This document shows, piece after piece, positions 1-6,619 of a stretch of DNA of 6,730 bases. The position numbers were made by a program, and so were the translations under genes. The stretch is taken from the NCBI GenBank assembly GCA_945878495.1, contig CAMCTP010000044.1, positions 1-6,730 of the forward strand, in the 5' to 3' direction. The first letter of the stretch is position 1. Each line of letters starts with the position of its first letter. The DNA is from Rickettsia typhi (GTDB taxonomy: Bacteria; Pseudomonadota; Alphaproteobacteria; Rickettsiales; Deianiraeaceae). The notes beneath the pieces were generated by a model. The model saw nothing but the letters and a program-made list of their open reading frames with translations, searched no databases and was not told the origin of the DNA.

Positions 1-1
1 T

Positions 2-457
2 AAGCATATTTTGCCAACTAGTAATGGACAAAGAAATAATGAGACTGATTTTATATTACAAAATTTATTTGGATATTGTTCAGTAGTTGAAATTAAAATC
101 CCAGAAACTCCATTAATGAAGAAAAAAGAAATAAAATCTGATCCACCCAGTAATATTCATGATGAAAAACGCACTCACGTATACATTCCTAATGACGATT
201 TGATTGTCGGGGTTTCACAGGTTATTCACTATCAAAATAGAGGAGTCGAGAGATCAGACTCAGAAGGAACAAAGAAATTCGCATCCAATGCAAGCGGTCT
301 CATTGTGATTGGGCATTCTAAGGAATTAGTTCAAAATGAAGAATTAAAACGTAGCTTTCAATTATATCACAACAGCATCAAAAACGTCACCATCATAACA
401 TATGATGAACTTCTTAAAAGAGCAAAACAAGCAATCGGTTATGATTCAAACCCCTAA
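2..457 (+). CDS. Shedu-like (DUF4263) PD-(D/E)XK nuclease, C-terminal part, 5' end outside window
   Basis: The reading frame is open to the left edge, so this is the C-terminal 151 residues of a longer protein. A TTG at 11 lies in frame but is probably internal. The visible part matches the DUF4263 domain of the Shedu (SduA) anti-phage family. An Asp (47-49) in a DFIL strand is followed 13 residues later by VVEIKIPETPL, with Glu at 89-91 and Lys at 95-97: the D...ExK core of a restriction-type nuclease. Next come the family-typical SQVIHYQ segment (Gln 218-220, Tyr 230-232), a GLIVIGHSKEL strand and a terminal TYDELLKRA helix. Known for the family: Shedu acts as a single-gene phage-defence nuclease whose N-terminal part varies. 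Inferred: this copy has an intact catalytic core and could be active. GC is about 33%. Its stop overlaps the asd stop by 4 bp. Another DUF4263 protein without a defence role remains possible. Confidence 0.75.
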   Translation, partial: KHILPTSNGQRNNETDFILQNLFGYCSVVEIKIPETPLMKKKEIKSDPPSNIHDEKRTHVYIPNDDLIVGVSQVIHYQNRGVERSDSEGTKKFASNASGLIVIGHSKELVQNEELKRSFQLYHNSIKNVTIITYDELLKRAKQAIGYDSNP

Positions 458-1473
458 ACCAAACACATTTCAATCAATTGATCGGCGATGTCAACGGCGT
501 TTAGAGCGGCTCCCTTGCGTAAATTATCAGCTACAATCCACATATTTAAACCGCTTTTTACACTTTCATCTCTTCTGATTCTCGAGATATAAACCTCATC
601 AGTTTTTGAAACTTCTTTTGGTGTTATATATGAGTTTTGCGAAATATCATCAACAACAAATACATCCTCTGAATTTTTCAGCAACATCAATATATCTTCC
701 ATTTCATAATCCTCCTCAAATTCGATATTTACAGACTCTGAATGACAATTAAATACCGGAACACGAACGCAGGTAGCTGATACTTTTATCGAATCATCGC
801 CCATGATCTTTTTAGTTTCGTCAATCATTTTTTGCTCTTCTTTTGTGTTTCCATTTGGCAGAAATTTATTTATTTGCGGTATGCAGTTAAATGCGATTTC
901 TTTTGTAAATATTTTTGGTGAATAGGTATTTGTTGCCTCATAAACCCCTTTTGTCTGCTTGTATAACTCATCCATTGCGTCTTTTCCAGCTCCGGAAACA
1001 GCCTGATAAGTGCTAACAACCACTCTCTTAATCTTATAATCACCGTGAAGTAATTTCAAAGGAATAACCATTTGAATTGTGGAACAATTCGGATTTGCGA
1101 TAATTTTTCTACTGTATTTTTTGATATCCTCTGGATTGACTTGCGGAACCACCAATGCAATATCTTTTTGCATCCTGAAGTACGATGTATTATCAATTAC
1201 ATAAGCTCCAGCTGCTTCGGCAATTTCACAATATTTTTTCGAAACATCACCGCCGGCTGAAAAAAATGCTATATCAACTCCTTTGAAATCAAAATTGTCA
1301 AGCAAATCAACCTTGTGCTCCTTGCCTTGAAAAATTATTCTTGAGCCCTGAGATTTCTCAGACCCAAGAAGATAAAGCTCTCCTATAGAAAACTCTCTAT
1401 CACCCAAAATGTCAAGAATTTCCCTTCCGACATTACCGGATGCTCCAACGATTGCTATGTTATATTTTTTCAT
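454..1473 (-). CDS. asd: Aspartate-semialdehyde dehydrogenase
   Basis: The enzyme makes L-aspartate 4-semialdehyde from aspartyl phosphate with NADPH, the branch point to lysine/diaminopimelate, threonine and methionine; it is cytosolic. The protein is 339 residues from the ATG at 1473, a normal length. It shows the N-terminal nucleotide-binding loop GASGNVG (10-16), the catalytic cysteine in NPNCST (Cys130), the SGAG turn (160-163), the EEQK phosphate-binding helix (Lys215), and RVPVFNCHS with the substrate Arg237 and catalytic His244. A TTG four codons upstream is possible, but the ATG fits family N-termini better; neither has a clear Shine-Dalgarno. It lies 51 bp downstream of recF on the same strand and may be cotranscribed. 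No lysine riboswitch is visible; the leader is too short. GC is about 36%, the highest in the window. In a reduced genome its likely use is diaminopimelate for peptidoglycan. Confidence 0.96.
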   Translation of the reverse strand: MKKYNIAIVGASGNVGREILDILGDREFSIGELYLLGSEKSQGSRIIFQGKEHKVDLLDNFDFKGVDIAFFSAGGDVSKKYCEIAEAAGAYVIDNTSYFRMQKDIALVVPQVNPEDIKKYSRKIIANPNCSTIQMVIPLKLLHGDYKIKRVVVSTYQAVSGAGKDAMDELYKQTKGVYEATNTYSPKIFTKEIAFNCIPQINKFLPNGNTKEEQKMIDETKKIMGDDSIKVSATCVRVPVFNCHSESVNIEFEEDYEMEDILMLLKNSEDVFVVDDISQNSYITPKEVSKTDEVYISRIRRDESVKSGLNMWIVADNLRKGAALNAVDIADQLIEMCLV

Positions 1474-1524
1474 ATTTATTGCCAAAAAATGATATGTCTA
1501 GTTATATAATGACAAAAATTATAG

Positions 1525-2625
1525 TCAAGAAACCAAGAGGTCTTTTATTTTAAAAATTACAGTTTTTTCTTTAATTTCTGGTATATGAGTTCCTGTTAAA
1601 AAAATCTGGCAATTCAAACGAACCAGTTTTTCTATTAAAATATCCATAAAATCATTGTCTATAAAAGATGAAAATTCATCTATTAATATTATAGGTGAGT
1701 AATTTTTATGATTTATAACGCTCTGTGCAGCTGATAAAATTGTAGACATTGTAAGATATTTTTTTTCTCCACTTGAGCATTCGCTTATCTCAAGTCCAGT
1801 TTTTTGATATGTAATAACAAAATCAAATCTATGAACGCCAAAATTCGTCCTCATTGAATATTTGTCATGCTTTCTCGTTGAAAGCAATTTTTGCATTATA
1901 AAAGCATCGGCAAAAGTACCCTCTTCTGCTATCATTTTAGACACATCGCAATCAATGCTGAATCCAGACAAGGTATCAAAATTTTCAGATTCTTTCGATA
2001 TTTCTTCTAAAAATATTAACCTATTTTTTGCAACCGAGATTGACTTAACTGCAATTTGCTTTTCCAGTGAATCAAGCCAAGGATTTTTCTCAAAATTATC
2101 GTTCATTTCCAAAACCTTCGCCCTCTCTTTTATTAAATGTTCATACTCTGAAAGAGTTTGATGATGGTGATCATTTATATTAGTCACCAATTTATCAAAG
2201 AACTTTCTTCTTGCGGATTTATTTGAACATATATCAATTTGCAACTCTGGAGTGATCCACAGCATAGATGATATGTTTTTCAGCTCATCTTGCTTGCCGA
2301 TTTTTTTATCATTAATAGTAATTTTTTTCTTCCCTTCGTTGTAAATTATACCTACATTATTCTTCAAATCATTGTTTTCAATGTCTATTGAGATTAAAAA
2401 ATTATTGTCTGAATTAAACTTTCCGACCATATCTTCAAAAGATTGAGCTCTAAAACCAAACCCAGGTGATAAAAGGGATATAGCTTCTAAAATCGATGTT
2501 TTCCCTGATCCATTTTTATCAATAATGCAAATAATTTCATCTTTAATTCCTGATAAATTCATTTCAAGCTGTTTGTGATTTCTAAAATTCTTGATAATAA
2601 TATTTTGTAATTTAGATTTTGACAT
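1525..2625 (-). CDS. recF: DNA replication and repair protein RecF
   Basis: RecF is an SMC-like ATPase that, with RecO and RecR, loads RecA at single-strand gaps. From the ATG at 2625 the protein has 366 residues, typical of the family. It starts with the conserved beta-strand region LQNIIIKNFRNH. The P-loop is DKNGSGKT (36-43), followed by ILEAISLLSPGFGFR. RRKFFDKLV (139-147) matches the conserved RRxFLDRLV helix, and GVHRFD (263-268) matches the GPHRxD motif. The C-terminal half has the ABC signature SSGEKK (284-289), Walker B IILIDE with Asp316 and Glu317, and a final FLTGTH strand resembling alphaproteobacterial RecF. The first Gly of Walker A (GxNGxGKT) is replaced by Asp. Longer starts up to 2718 only add antisense of trmB and are rejected. 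It is divergent from trmB and upstream of asd; dnaN/gyrB, frequent recF neighbours elsewhere, are not adjacent. Confidence 0.93.
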   Translation of the reverse strand: MSKSKLQNIIIKNFRNHKQLEMNLSGIKDEIICIIDKNGSGKTSILEAISLLSPGFGFRAQSFEDMVGKFNSDNNFLISIDIENNDLKNNVGIIYNEGKKKITINDKKIGKQDELKNISSMLWITPELQIDICSNKSARRKFFDKLVTNINDHHHQTLSEYEHLIKERAKVLEMNDNFEKNPWLDSLEKQIAVKSISVAKNRLIFLEEISKESENFDTLSGFSIDCDVSKMIAEEGTFADAFIMQKLLSTRKHDKYSMRTNFGVHRFDFVITYQKTGLEISECSSGEKKYLTMSTILSAAQSVINHKNYSPIILIDEFSSFIDNDFMDILIEKLVRLNCQIFLTGTHIPEIKEKTVIFKIKDLLVS

Positions 2626-2638
2626 AAATAAATATTTT

Positions 2639-3340
2639 ATGGATAACAATAAAACCGAAAAAAATATAAGTAAATATATAAAATCATTCGCACCAAGTAG
2701 ATACAAGAAAAAAAACAATGATGAACTTTGCTGGGAGTTGTTTTTGGGTCAATATAAAATTGATGAAAACTGTGATTTTGAATCCATCTCAAAAAATAGA
2801 GAAATATCAATCGAAATAGGCTCTGGATGTGGAGATTTCTTAATACATCAAGCAAAAGAATATCCTGAAAAACTGTTTATCGGATGCGACGCTTATAAAG
2901 GAGGCGTCTTAGAAACAATCAAAAAATCCAAAGATGACAATCTAAAGAATATTAAGCTTTTTAATGGTGATGGAAGATTGTTAATAGATCGAGCGATTGA
3001 ATTAAACTTTAAATTTAAAAATATTGTTGTTTTGTTTGCAGATCCTTGGCCAAAAAATAAACATAGCAGACGAAGAATAATAAACTCTGAGTTTTTATTT
3101 TCATTATCAAAGGTATTGTCAAAAAATAGTAAAATTGTAATAGCATCTGACGATCCAAGTTATCAAAATCATATAATGGAATTACTTTCAGCGAACGAAA
3201 TTAAGTCGGTATTTGAAATAAAAACAGCCAATCAAAATAATATAGATAGCATTATAGAAAAATATCGCACCACAAAATACCATTTAAAGGCAATTCAATC
3301 TGGAAGAAGCTCTATTTTTTGGTCTTTATCACTTCTTTGA
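2639..3340 (+). CDS. trmB: tRNA (guanine-N7-)-methyltransferase
   Basis: This SAM-dependent enzyme forms N7-methylguanosine at position 46 of the tRNA variable loop. The 233-residue protein has the SAM-binding motif I as IEIGSGCGDFL (58-68), the acidic strand IGCDAYKGG (81-89) that follows it, FNGDGR (108-113), and the family hallmark FADPWPKNKHSRRR (133-146). The C-terminus, KYRTTKYHLKAIQSGRSSIFW, aligns with the conserved T-K-Y/F-E-x(3)-GR-like end of bacterial TrmB, except that the usual Glu after TKY is His215. ATG 2639 is chosen over an upstream in-frame TTG (2591), which would run through recF and add non-family residues. No clear Shine-Dalgarno precedes it. The start is 13 bp from the recF start on the opposite strand, and the last 46 bp overlap rnd in antisense. 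Confidence 0.95.
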   Translation: MDNNKTEKNISKYIKSFAPSRYKKKNNDELCWELFLGQYKIDENCDFESISKNREISIEIGSGCGDFLIHQAKEYPEKLFIGCDAYKGGVLETIKKSKDDNLKNIKLFNGDGRLLIDRAIELNFKFKNIVVLFADPWPKNKHSRRRIINSEFLFSLSKVLSKNSKIVIASDDPSYQNHIMELLSANEIKSVFEIKTANQNNIDSIIEKYRTTKYHLKAIQSGRSSIFWSLSLL

Positions 3341-4452
3341 GATAAATAATCTATATAATTAATAACCTTGTATCCAAAAATATCATTTCTCCATCCTGTG
3401 AAATATCGACTGAGTTCTTTTCTTGGATCGTAATTAGCAGAAATCATAATAGAAAGCGCATTAAGATCATCTGTAGAAATTACTAAAAACCTCGATATTT
3501 TTGATTTTTTAGCTATATCATTTAATGTAAAACTCAGATATTTTTGATTTTTTTTAATTAAATCTTTTGGTATATTTGAAACATTAAAAACTGGATTTAT
3601 CTGACACCACTCATGCTTTTCAGTAGCTTCAATGTAAGAGTCAAAGACACTAATATTTGATTTATTTTTCTTTAAAACCGAATAAGGCATGCCTGAAATT
3701 TCAACAATTTCATTATTTGAAGCCAAAATATCTGATTTTAGATTTAATTCAGAAGCAATATTTTGACGATATTCAAGGAGTTTTGCTAGCCTTGATTTTT
3801 CAAGATTTGAAAGCTCAGAGTCAGTTTTATTTTTCTTATAAATGGAGAATTTTTTCTCATTAAATCCACTGGAAATCAAGAGCATTTCCGATTCAAAATA
3901 GCCATAATTTCCTGATTGTATAAGTTTTTCCATCAATATATTTTTTAAATCTATTAAATATACCACATCATTTATTGCATAATTCACCATTTCTTGTGTC
4001 AGTGGTCTTTGATGCCATTTTGCATTCTGCTGAGATTTCTCAATTGCAATGACAAAAAACATATTTACCAAAAAACCATAGCTTGGTATTGTTTTTAGAT
4101 TGTTGTACATACAAAACGCAATCTGGGTATCAAAAATATTAACAATTTTAACACCAAAGAAGCCATAAATAACGCCAAGATCATTTTTTGCAGAATGTAT
4201 AATTTTTAAAATCTTAGGATTTATTAAAATTTTCTTCAAACTTGAGTAGTTTGTAATTTTTTTCGATATAACATCTATTAAAACAAGCTTTAAAGATCCG
4301 CATTCATCATGCCAAGCAATTTGAATTGTTGATAATTTATGAAAATAAGAGCAATCAGTTTGATTAAAAAACTCAGTATCAATAGCTATTTCATTTGCAA
4401 AAGAAATGGCTTTGCATACGTCTTCCAACTCTTGTTGTGAAGAGATTATCAT
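3295..4452 (-). CDS. rnd: Ribonuclease D
   Basis: A 3'-5' exoribonuclease of the DEDD superfamily that trims the 3' ends of tRNAs and other stable RNAs. The 385-residue length is normal. Exonuclease motif I is DTEF (25-28, metal ligands Asp25 and Glu27), motif II is HSAKND (86-91, Asp91), and motif III is YAINDVVYL (158-166, Tyr158 and Asp162), preceded by the typical WHQRPLT. After the nuclease domain comes an HRDC helical domain (about 212-270, RLAKLLEYRQNIASELN). A second C-terminal helical region (about 300-365) ends in GWRNDIFG (353-360), as in alphaproteobacterial RNase D. The tail after about residue 366 looks non-conserved and lies largely in the antisense overlap with trmB. The ATG at 4452 begins directly at the exonuclease fold, as in E. 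coli. Upstream lies a 140-bp gap shared with divergent rpsA. GC is about 28%. Confidence 0.94.
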   Translation of the reverse strand: MIISSQQELEDVCKAISFANEIAIDTEFFNQTDCSYFHKLSTIQIAWHDECGSLKLVLIDVISKKITNYSSLKKILINPKILKIIHSAKNDLGVIYGFFGVKIVNIFDTQIAFCMYNNLKTIPSYGFLVNMFFVIAIEKSQQNAKWHQRPLTQEMVNYAINDVVYLIDLKNILMEKLIQSGNYGYFESEMLLISSGFNEKKFSIYKKNKTDSELSNLEKSRLAKLLEYRQNIASELNLKSDILASNNEIVEISGMPYSVLKKNKSNISVFDSYIEATEKHEWCQINPVFNVSNIPKDLIKKNQKYLSFTLNDIAKKSKISRFLVISTDDLNALSIMISANYDPRKELSRYFTGWRNDIFGYKVINYIDYLSQRSDKDQKIELLPD

Positions 4453-4592
4453 TAAAATTTATTAAAAAAACAGAGTACCGTATATCGATTTAATATATAA
4501 GTCAATGCTTCTTTTTTTATAATTTTAAAAAAATACTTGACTAAAATAAAAAAGGTTTTATTGGAGTTAAAAAAGTTTTTAATTTTACAAAC
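4453..4592. promoter_or_regulatory. Divergent promoter region between rnd and rpsA
   Basis: This is the largest non-coding interval in the window and must carry the control signals for both flanking genes. On the plus strand there is an exact TATAAT at 4518-4523 without a good -35 box, and a TTGACT at 4537-4542 without a good -10 at normal spacing. On the minus strand a TTGACT (4505-4500) is followed after 17 bp by TACGGT (4482-4477, 3 of 6 matches), a candidate rnd promoter. The two TTGACT boxes form an inverted pair 31 bp apart. The region is so AT-rich that single hexamer matches are weak evidence. That promoters lie here follows from the gene layout; the exact boxes are tentative. Confidence 0.45.
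4563..4592 (+). promoter_or_regulatory. rpsA translation-initiation leader: distant GGAG and AU-only hairpin
   Basis: No Shine-Dalgarno sits at normal distance from the rpsA ATG. The nearest match, GGAG (4563-4566), is 26 nt upstream. Between them lies a perfect inverted repeat, TTAAAA (4567-4572) and TTTTAA (4577-4582), with a 4-nt loop. If folded, it would leave about 10 nt between GGAG and ATG. No alternative start codon fits the GGAG: the in-frame region from 4545 to 4592 has no ATG, GTG or TTG. The stem is all A-U and therefore weak; initiation without a Shine-Dalgarno is the simpler reading. Confidence 0.3.
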
Positions 4593-6344
4593 ATGACAAG
4601 CCAAGTAAATGAAGCATCTAGCCTAAATTTGACTGAATCTGAAAAATCAATAATCAATTTGTTGCAAGAAAGTGAAATATCCTACGAGGATTTGATATCA
4701 AAAATTAACAATCATCTTTCATCATCAAACATAGATAAAACAAAAAAAGTAATTAATGCAGAAATACTTGAATACGATGAAAAAAAAGGCATGGTTTATG
4801 TTGACGTTGGTTTAAAGTACGAAGGGAGAATAGATGAAAAAGAGTTTTTCCTAGACAATGAAAAATCAACTCTAGCTGCTGGAAAAATGATAGAAGTTTA
4901 CATAGAAGATCTTGATAAATATCAAAGCAGCATAGCTGTAAGCAGAGAAAAAGCTATAAGAGAAAGATCTTGGGAAAAATGTCTTCATGCTTTTGAGAGC
5001 GATGAAATCATAGAATGTACGCCATTTGCTCCATTGAAAAGTGGAAATGGATACGTTGTAGATATAAATGGCTTAATTGCGTTTCTACCAAAAAGTCAAT
5101 CAAGCTTTGGTATGGATTTTGACCACAGACAATCAGATTCAAGCCTCATAGGAACTAAAATTCAAGCTAAAGTAATTCACTGTGATAAAAAAACTAGAAA
5201 TCTTGTTGTATCAATCAAAAGAGTATTCGAAGATTCTCAAAAAGGTGCAAGAGACGAGATGTTATCTGGAATTAAAGAAGGTGATGTAATTGAAGGAAGA
5301 GTAAAAAATATCACTCCTTACGGATCTTTCATAAATATAGGTGGATACATAGATGGTCTATTGCATATCAACGATATATCGTGGATTAAAATTGGTCACC
5401 CAGCTGAAGTTCTAAAAATAGGAGATCAAATAAAGGTAAAGGTTCTAAAAATGCAACAGTCTGAAAAAGATATAAAAATATCTCTTGGATTGAAGCAGCT
5501 AGAGGAAAACCCTTGGAATAATTTCTCTGAAAAGTATAAACAAGGATCAAATATAACTGGAAAGATAACAAACATAACAAATTACGGAATATTTGTAGGA
5601 ATATCTGATGGAGTTGAAGGACTTATACATGTTTCGGAAATAAGTTGGAAAAACGATGGAATAAAGAAAATGAAAGAGGATTTCAAAATAGGACAAGAAA
5701 TAGATGCAAAAATCTTGGATGTTAACATTGAAAAACACAGAATAAGCTTAGGAATAAAGCAGCTTGAAGAAAACCCTTGGGACTCGTTCATATCAAATAA
5801 TGAACCAGGTAAAATTCTTCATGGTAAAGTTGCAAACATAACGGACTTTGGAATATTCGTGTCAATCAATGATAAAATTGACGGACTAGTATCAATGTCA
5901 GATATAGCATATGGATCTGTAGAAAGATATATACCGTCATCTATAAACCTAGGTGAGTCAATAGATGTTCTTTATATCGAAGGTGATGCTAAATCGCAAA
6001 GAATTAGATTGAGTATCAAAAATCTAAGAGATAAAGAGATACATGATAACGAAAGCAAATTCAAAGAAAACGAAATAATAGAATGCAAAGTTCTTGAAGT
6101 TAGACACGATGGTATAATTCTATCAGCTGTAAACGATGCTATTATATCATTCGTTCATCAATCAGAAGTAGGAGACAGGGAATCTATGATGTCAATAGAA
6201 AAAAACTCAACAATAAAAGCTGTTATCAAGAGTTACAATAAGGACCTAAAAAGACTTAACTTATCAATATCAAAACTACAGGAGATATCTAACCAAAAAC
6301 TATCATCCTCGACTCTTGGAGATATAATAAACAGCAATCAGTAA
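4593..6344 (+). CDS. rpsA: 30S ribosomal protein S1
   Basis: S1 binds mRNA on the 30S subunit and helps initiation on structured or weak-Shine-Dalgarno messages. The 583 residues, slightly longer than the usual 550-570, contain six S1 (OB-fold) repeats at roughly 52-118, 138-210, 229-299, 317-388, 404-476 and 492-560. Repeats 3-5 are the most canonical (GRVKNITPYGSFINIG, GKITNITNYGIFVGI, GKVANITDFGIFVSI), linked by near-identical ISLG(L/I)KQLEENPW segments at about 296-308 and 384-396. Repeats 1, 2 and 6 are more diverged, as in other proteobacterial S1 proteins. About 50 residues precede repeat 1, Ser/Glu/Asn-rich and of low conservation, and the C-terminus is short (SSTLGDIINSNQ). The next gene, rpmF, starts 29 bp downstream. 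Autogenous control by S1 is known in E. coli; the leader here gives only suggestive evidence. Confidence 0.97.
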   Translation: MTSQVNEASSLNLTESEKSIINLLQESEISYEDLISKINNHLSSSNIDKTKKVINAEILEYDEKKGMVYVDVGLKYEGRIDEKEFFLDNEKSTLAAGKMIEVYIEDLDKYQSSIAVSREKAIRERSWEKCLHAFESDEIIECTPFAPLKSGNGYVVDINGLIAFLPKSQSSFGMDFDHRQSDSSLIGTKIQAKVIHCDKKTRNLVVSIKRVFEDSQKGARDEMLSGIKEGDVIEGRVKNITPYGSFINIGGYIDGLLHINDISWIKIGHPAEVLKIGDQIKVKVLKMQQSEKDIKISLGLKQLEENPWNNFSEKYKQGSNITGKITNITNYGIFVGISDGVEGLIHVSEISWKNDGIKKMKEDFKIGQEIDAKILDVNIEKHRISLGIKQLEENPWDSFISNNEPGKILHGKVANITDFGIFVSINDKIDGLVSMSDIAYGSVERYIPSSINLGESIDVLYIEGDAKSQRIRLSIKNLRDKEIHDNESKFKENEIIECKVLEVRHDGIILSAVNDAIISFVHQSEVGDRESMMSIEKNSTIKAVIKSYNKDLKRLNLSISKLQEISNQKLSSSTLGDIINSNQ

Positions 6345-6373
6345 AAAATGAACAATATATTTTATTATAACCA

Positions 6374-6607
6374 ATGGCAGTACCGAAAAAACGATCATCA
6401 ATTACAGCAAGAAGATTGAGAAGAAGTCACGATAGAAGTAATCTTAAATCCTTAGCACAGTCGTGTTTTGTTGACAAAAATACATCTGAAATAAAAATCA
6501 ATCATAGAGCAAAGCTCGAAGCAGATGGAACAGTGGTATACAGAGGTGAAACAATTAGATCGGCAGTAAGAAGCTTACCTTCTTCCACAGATAGCCAAGA
6601 AGGATAA
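6374..6607 (+). CDS. rpmF: 50S ribosomal protein L32
   Basis: A small basic protein of the large ribosomal subunit. It opens with the diagnostic MAVPKKRSS and the Arg-rich RRLRRSHD (14-20), followed by a CFVDKNTSEIKINHRAKL segment and the VYRGETI strand (55-61) matching the family's C-terminal (M/V)YRG(K/R)xV. It is the zinc-free type: only one Cys (Cys31) is present, not the four of C+ L32 proteins. At 77 residues it is longer than the usual 55-65, with an acidic/Ser-rich tail (about residues 66-77) beyond the conserved core. ATG 6374 is fixed by the conserved N-terminus; no Shine-Dalgarno precedes it. It follows rpsA by 29 bp on the same strand with no terminator between, so the two are probably cotranscribed. 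In many bacteria rpmF instead sits before plsX/fabH. Confidence 0.94.
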   Translation: MAVPKKRSSITARRLRRSHDRSNLKSLAQSCFVDKNTSEIKINHRAKLEADGTVVYRGETIRSAVRSLPSSTDSQEG

Positions 6608-6619
6608 TAAAAGATATAC

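Noticed and set aside
1474..1485. TTG start four codons upstream for asd
   Set aside because: The ATG at 1473 places the nucleotide-binding loop at the usual distance from the N-terminus; there is no Shine-Dalgarno support for the TTG.
1518..1523. TATAAT on the minus strand just after the recF stop as an asd promoter
   Set aside because: No acceptable -35 box at 16-18 bp; a single hexamer in AT-rich DNA is not enough.
1862..2161. Plus-strand reading frame inside recF
   Set aside because: Shadow of RecF in a complementary frame; Ser/Phe-rich without domain resemblance.
2591..2638. Upstream TTG start for trmB
   Set aside because: It would overlap the recF coding start and adds residues unlike TrmB; the ATG at 2639 fits.
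2619..2647. Perfect TTGACA (2619-2624) with GATAAC 17 bp downstream as a trmB promoter
   Set aside because: Transcription would begin inside the trmB coding sequence, past its start codon, and no later in-frame start fits the family.
2626..2718. 31-residue hydrophobic N-terminal extension of RecF that looks like a membrane segment
   Set aside because: It starts at a non-ATG codon, is purely antisense to the trmB 5' coding region, and RecF family members start at the strand encoded from 2625.
5484..5783. Nucleotide repeat around the LEENPW segments, considered as a recombination or mobile repeat
   Set aside because: It is the normal internal homology between S1 repeats in ribosomal protein S1.
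5386..5791. Minus-strand reading frames inside rpsA
   Set aside because: Antisense shadows of the strongly conserved S1 repeats 3-5; no family resemblance.
6348..6416. 22-codon reading frame starting with ATG just after the rpsA stop and overlapping the rpmF start
   Set aside because: It is mostly out-of-frame rpmF sequence, with no ribosome binding site and no recognisable leader-peptide features.
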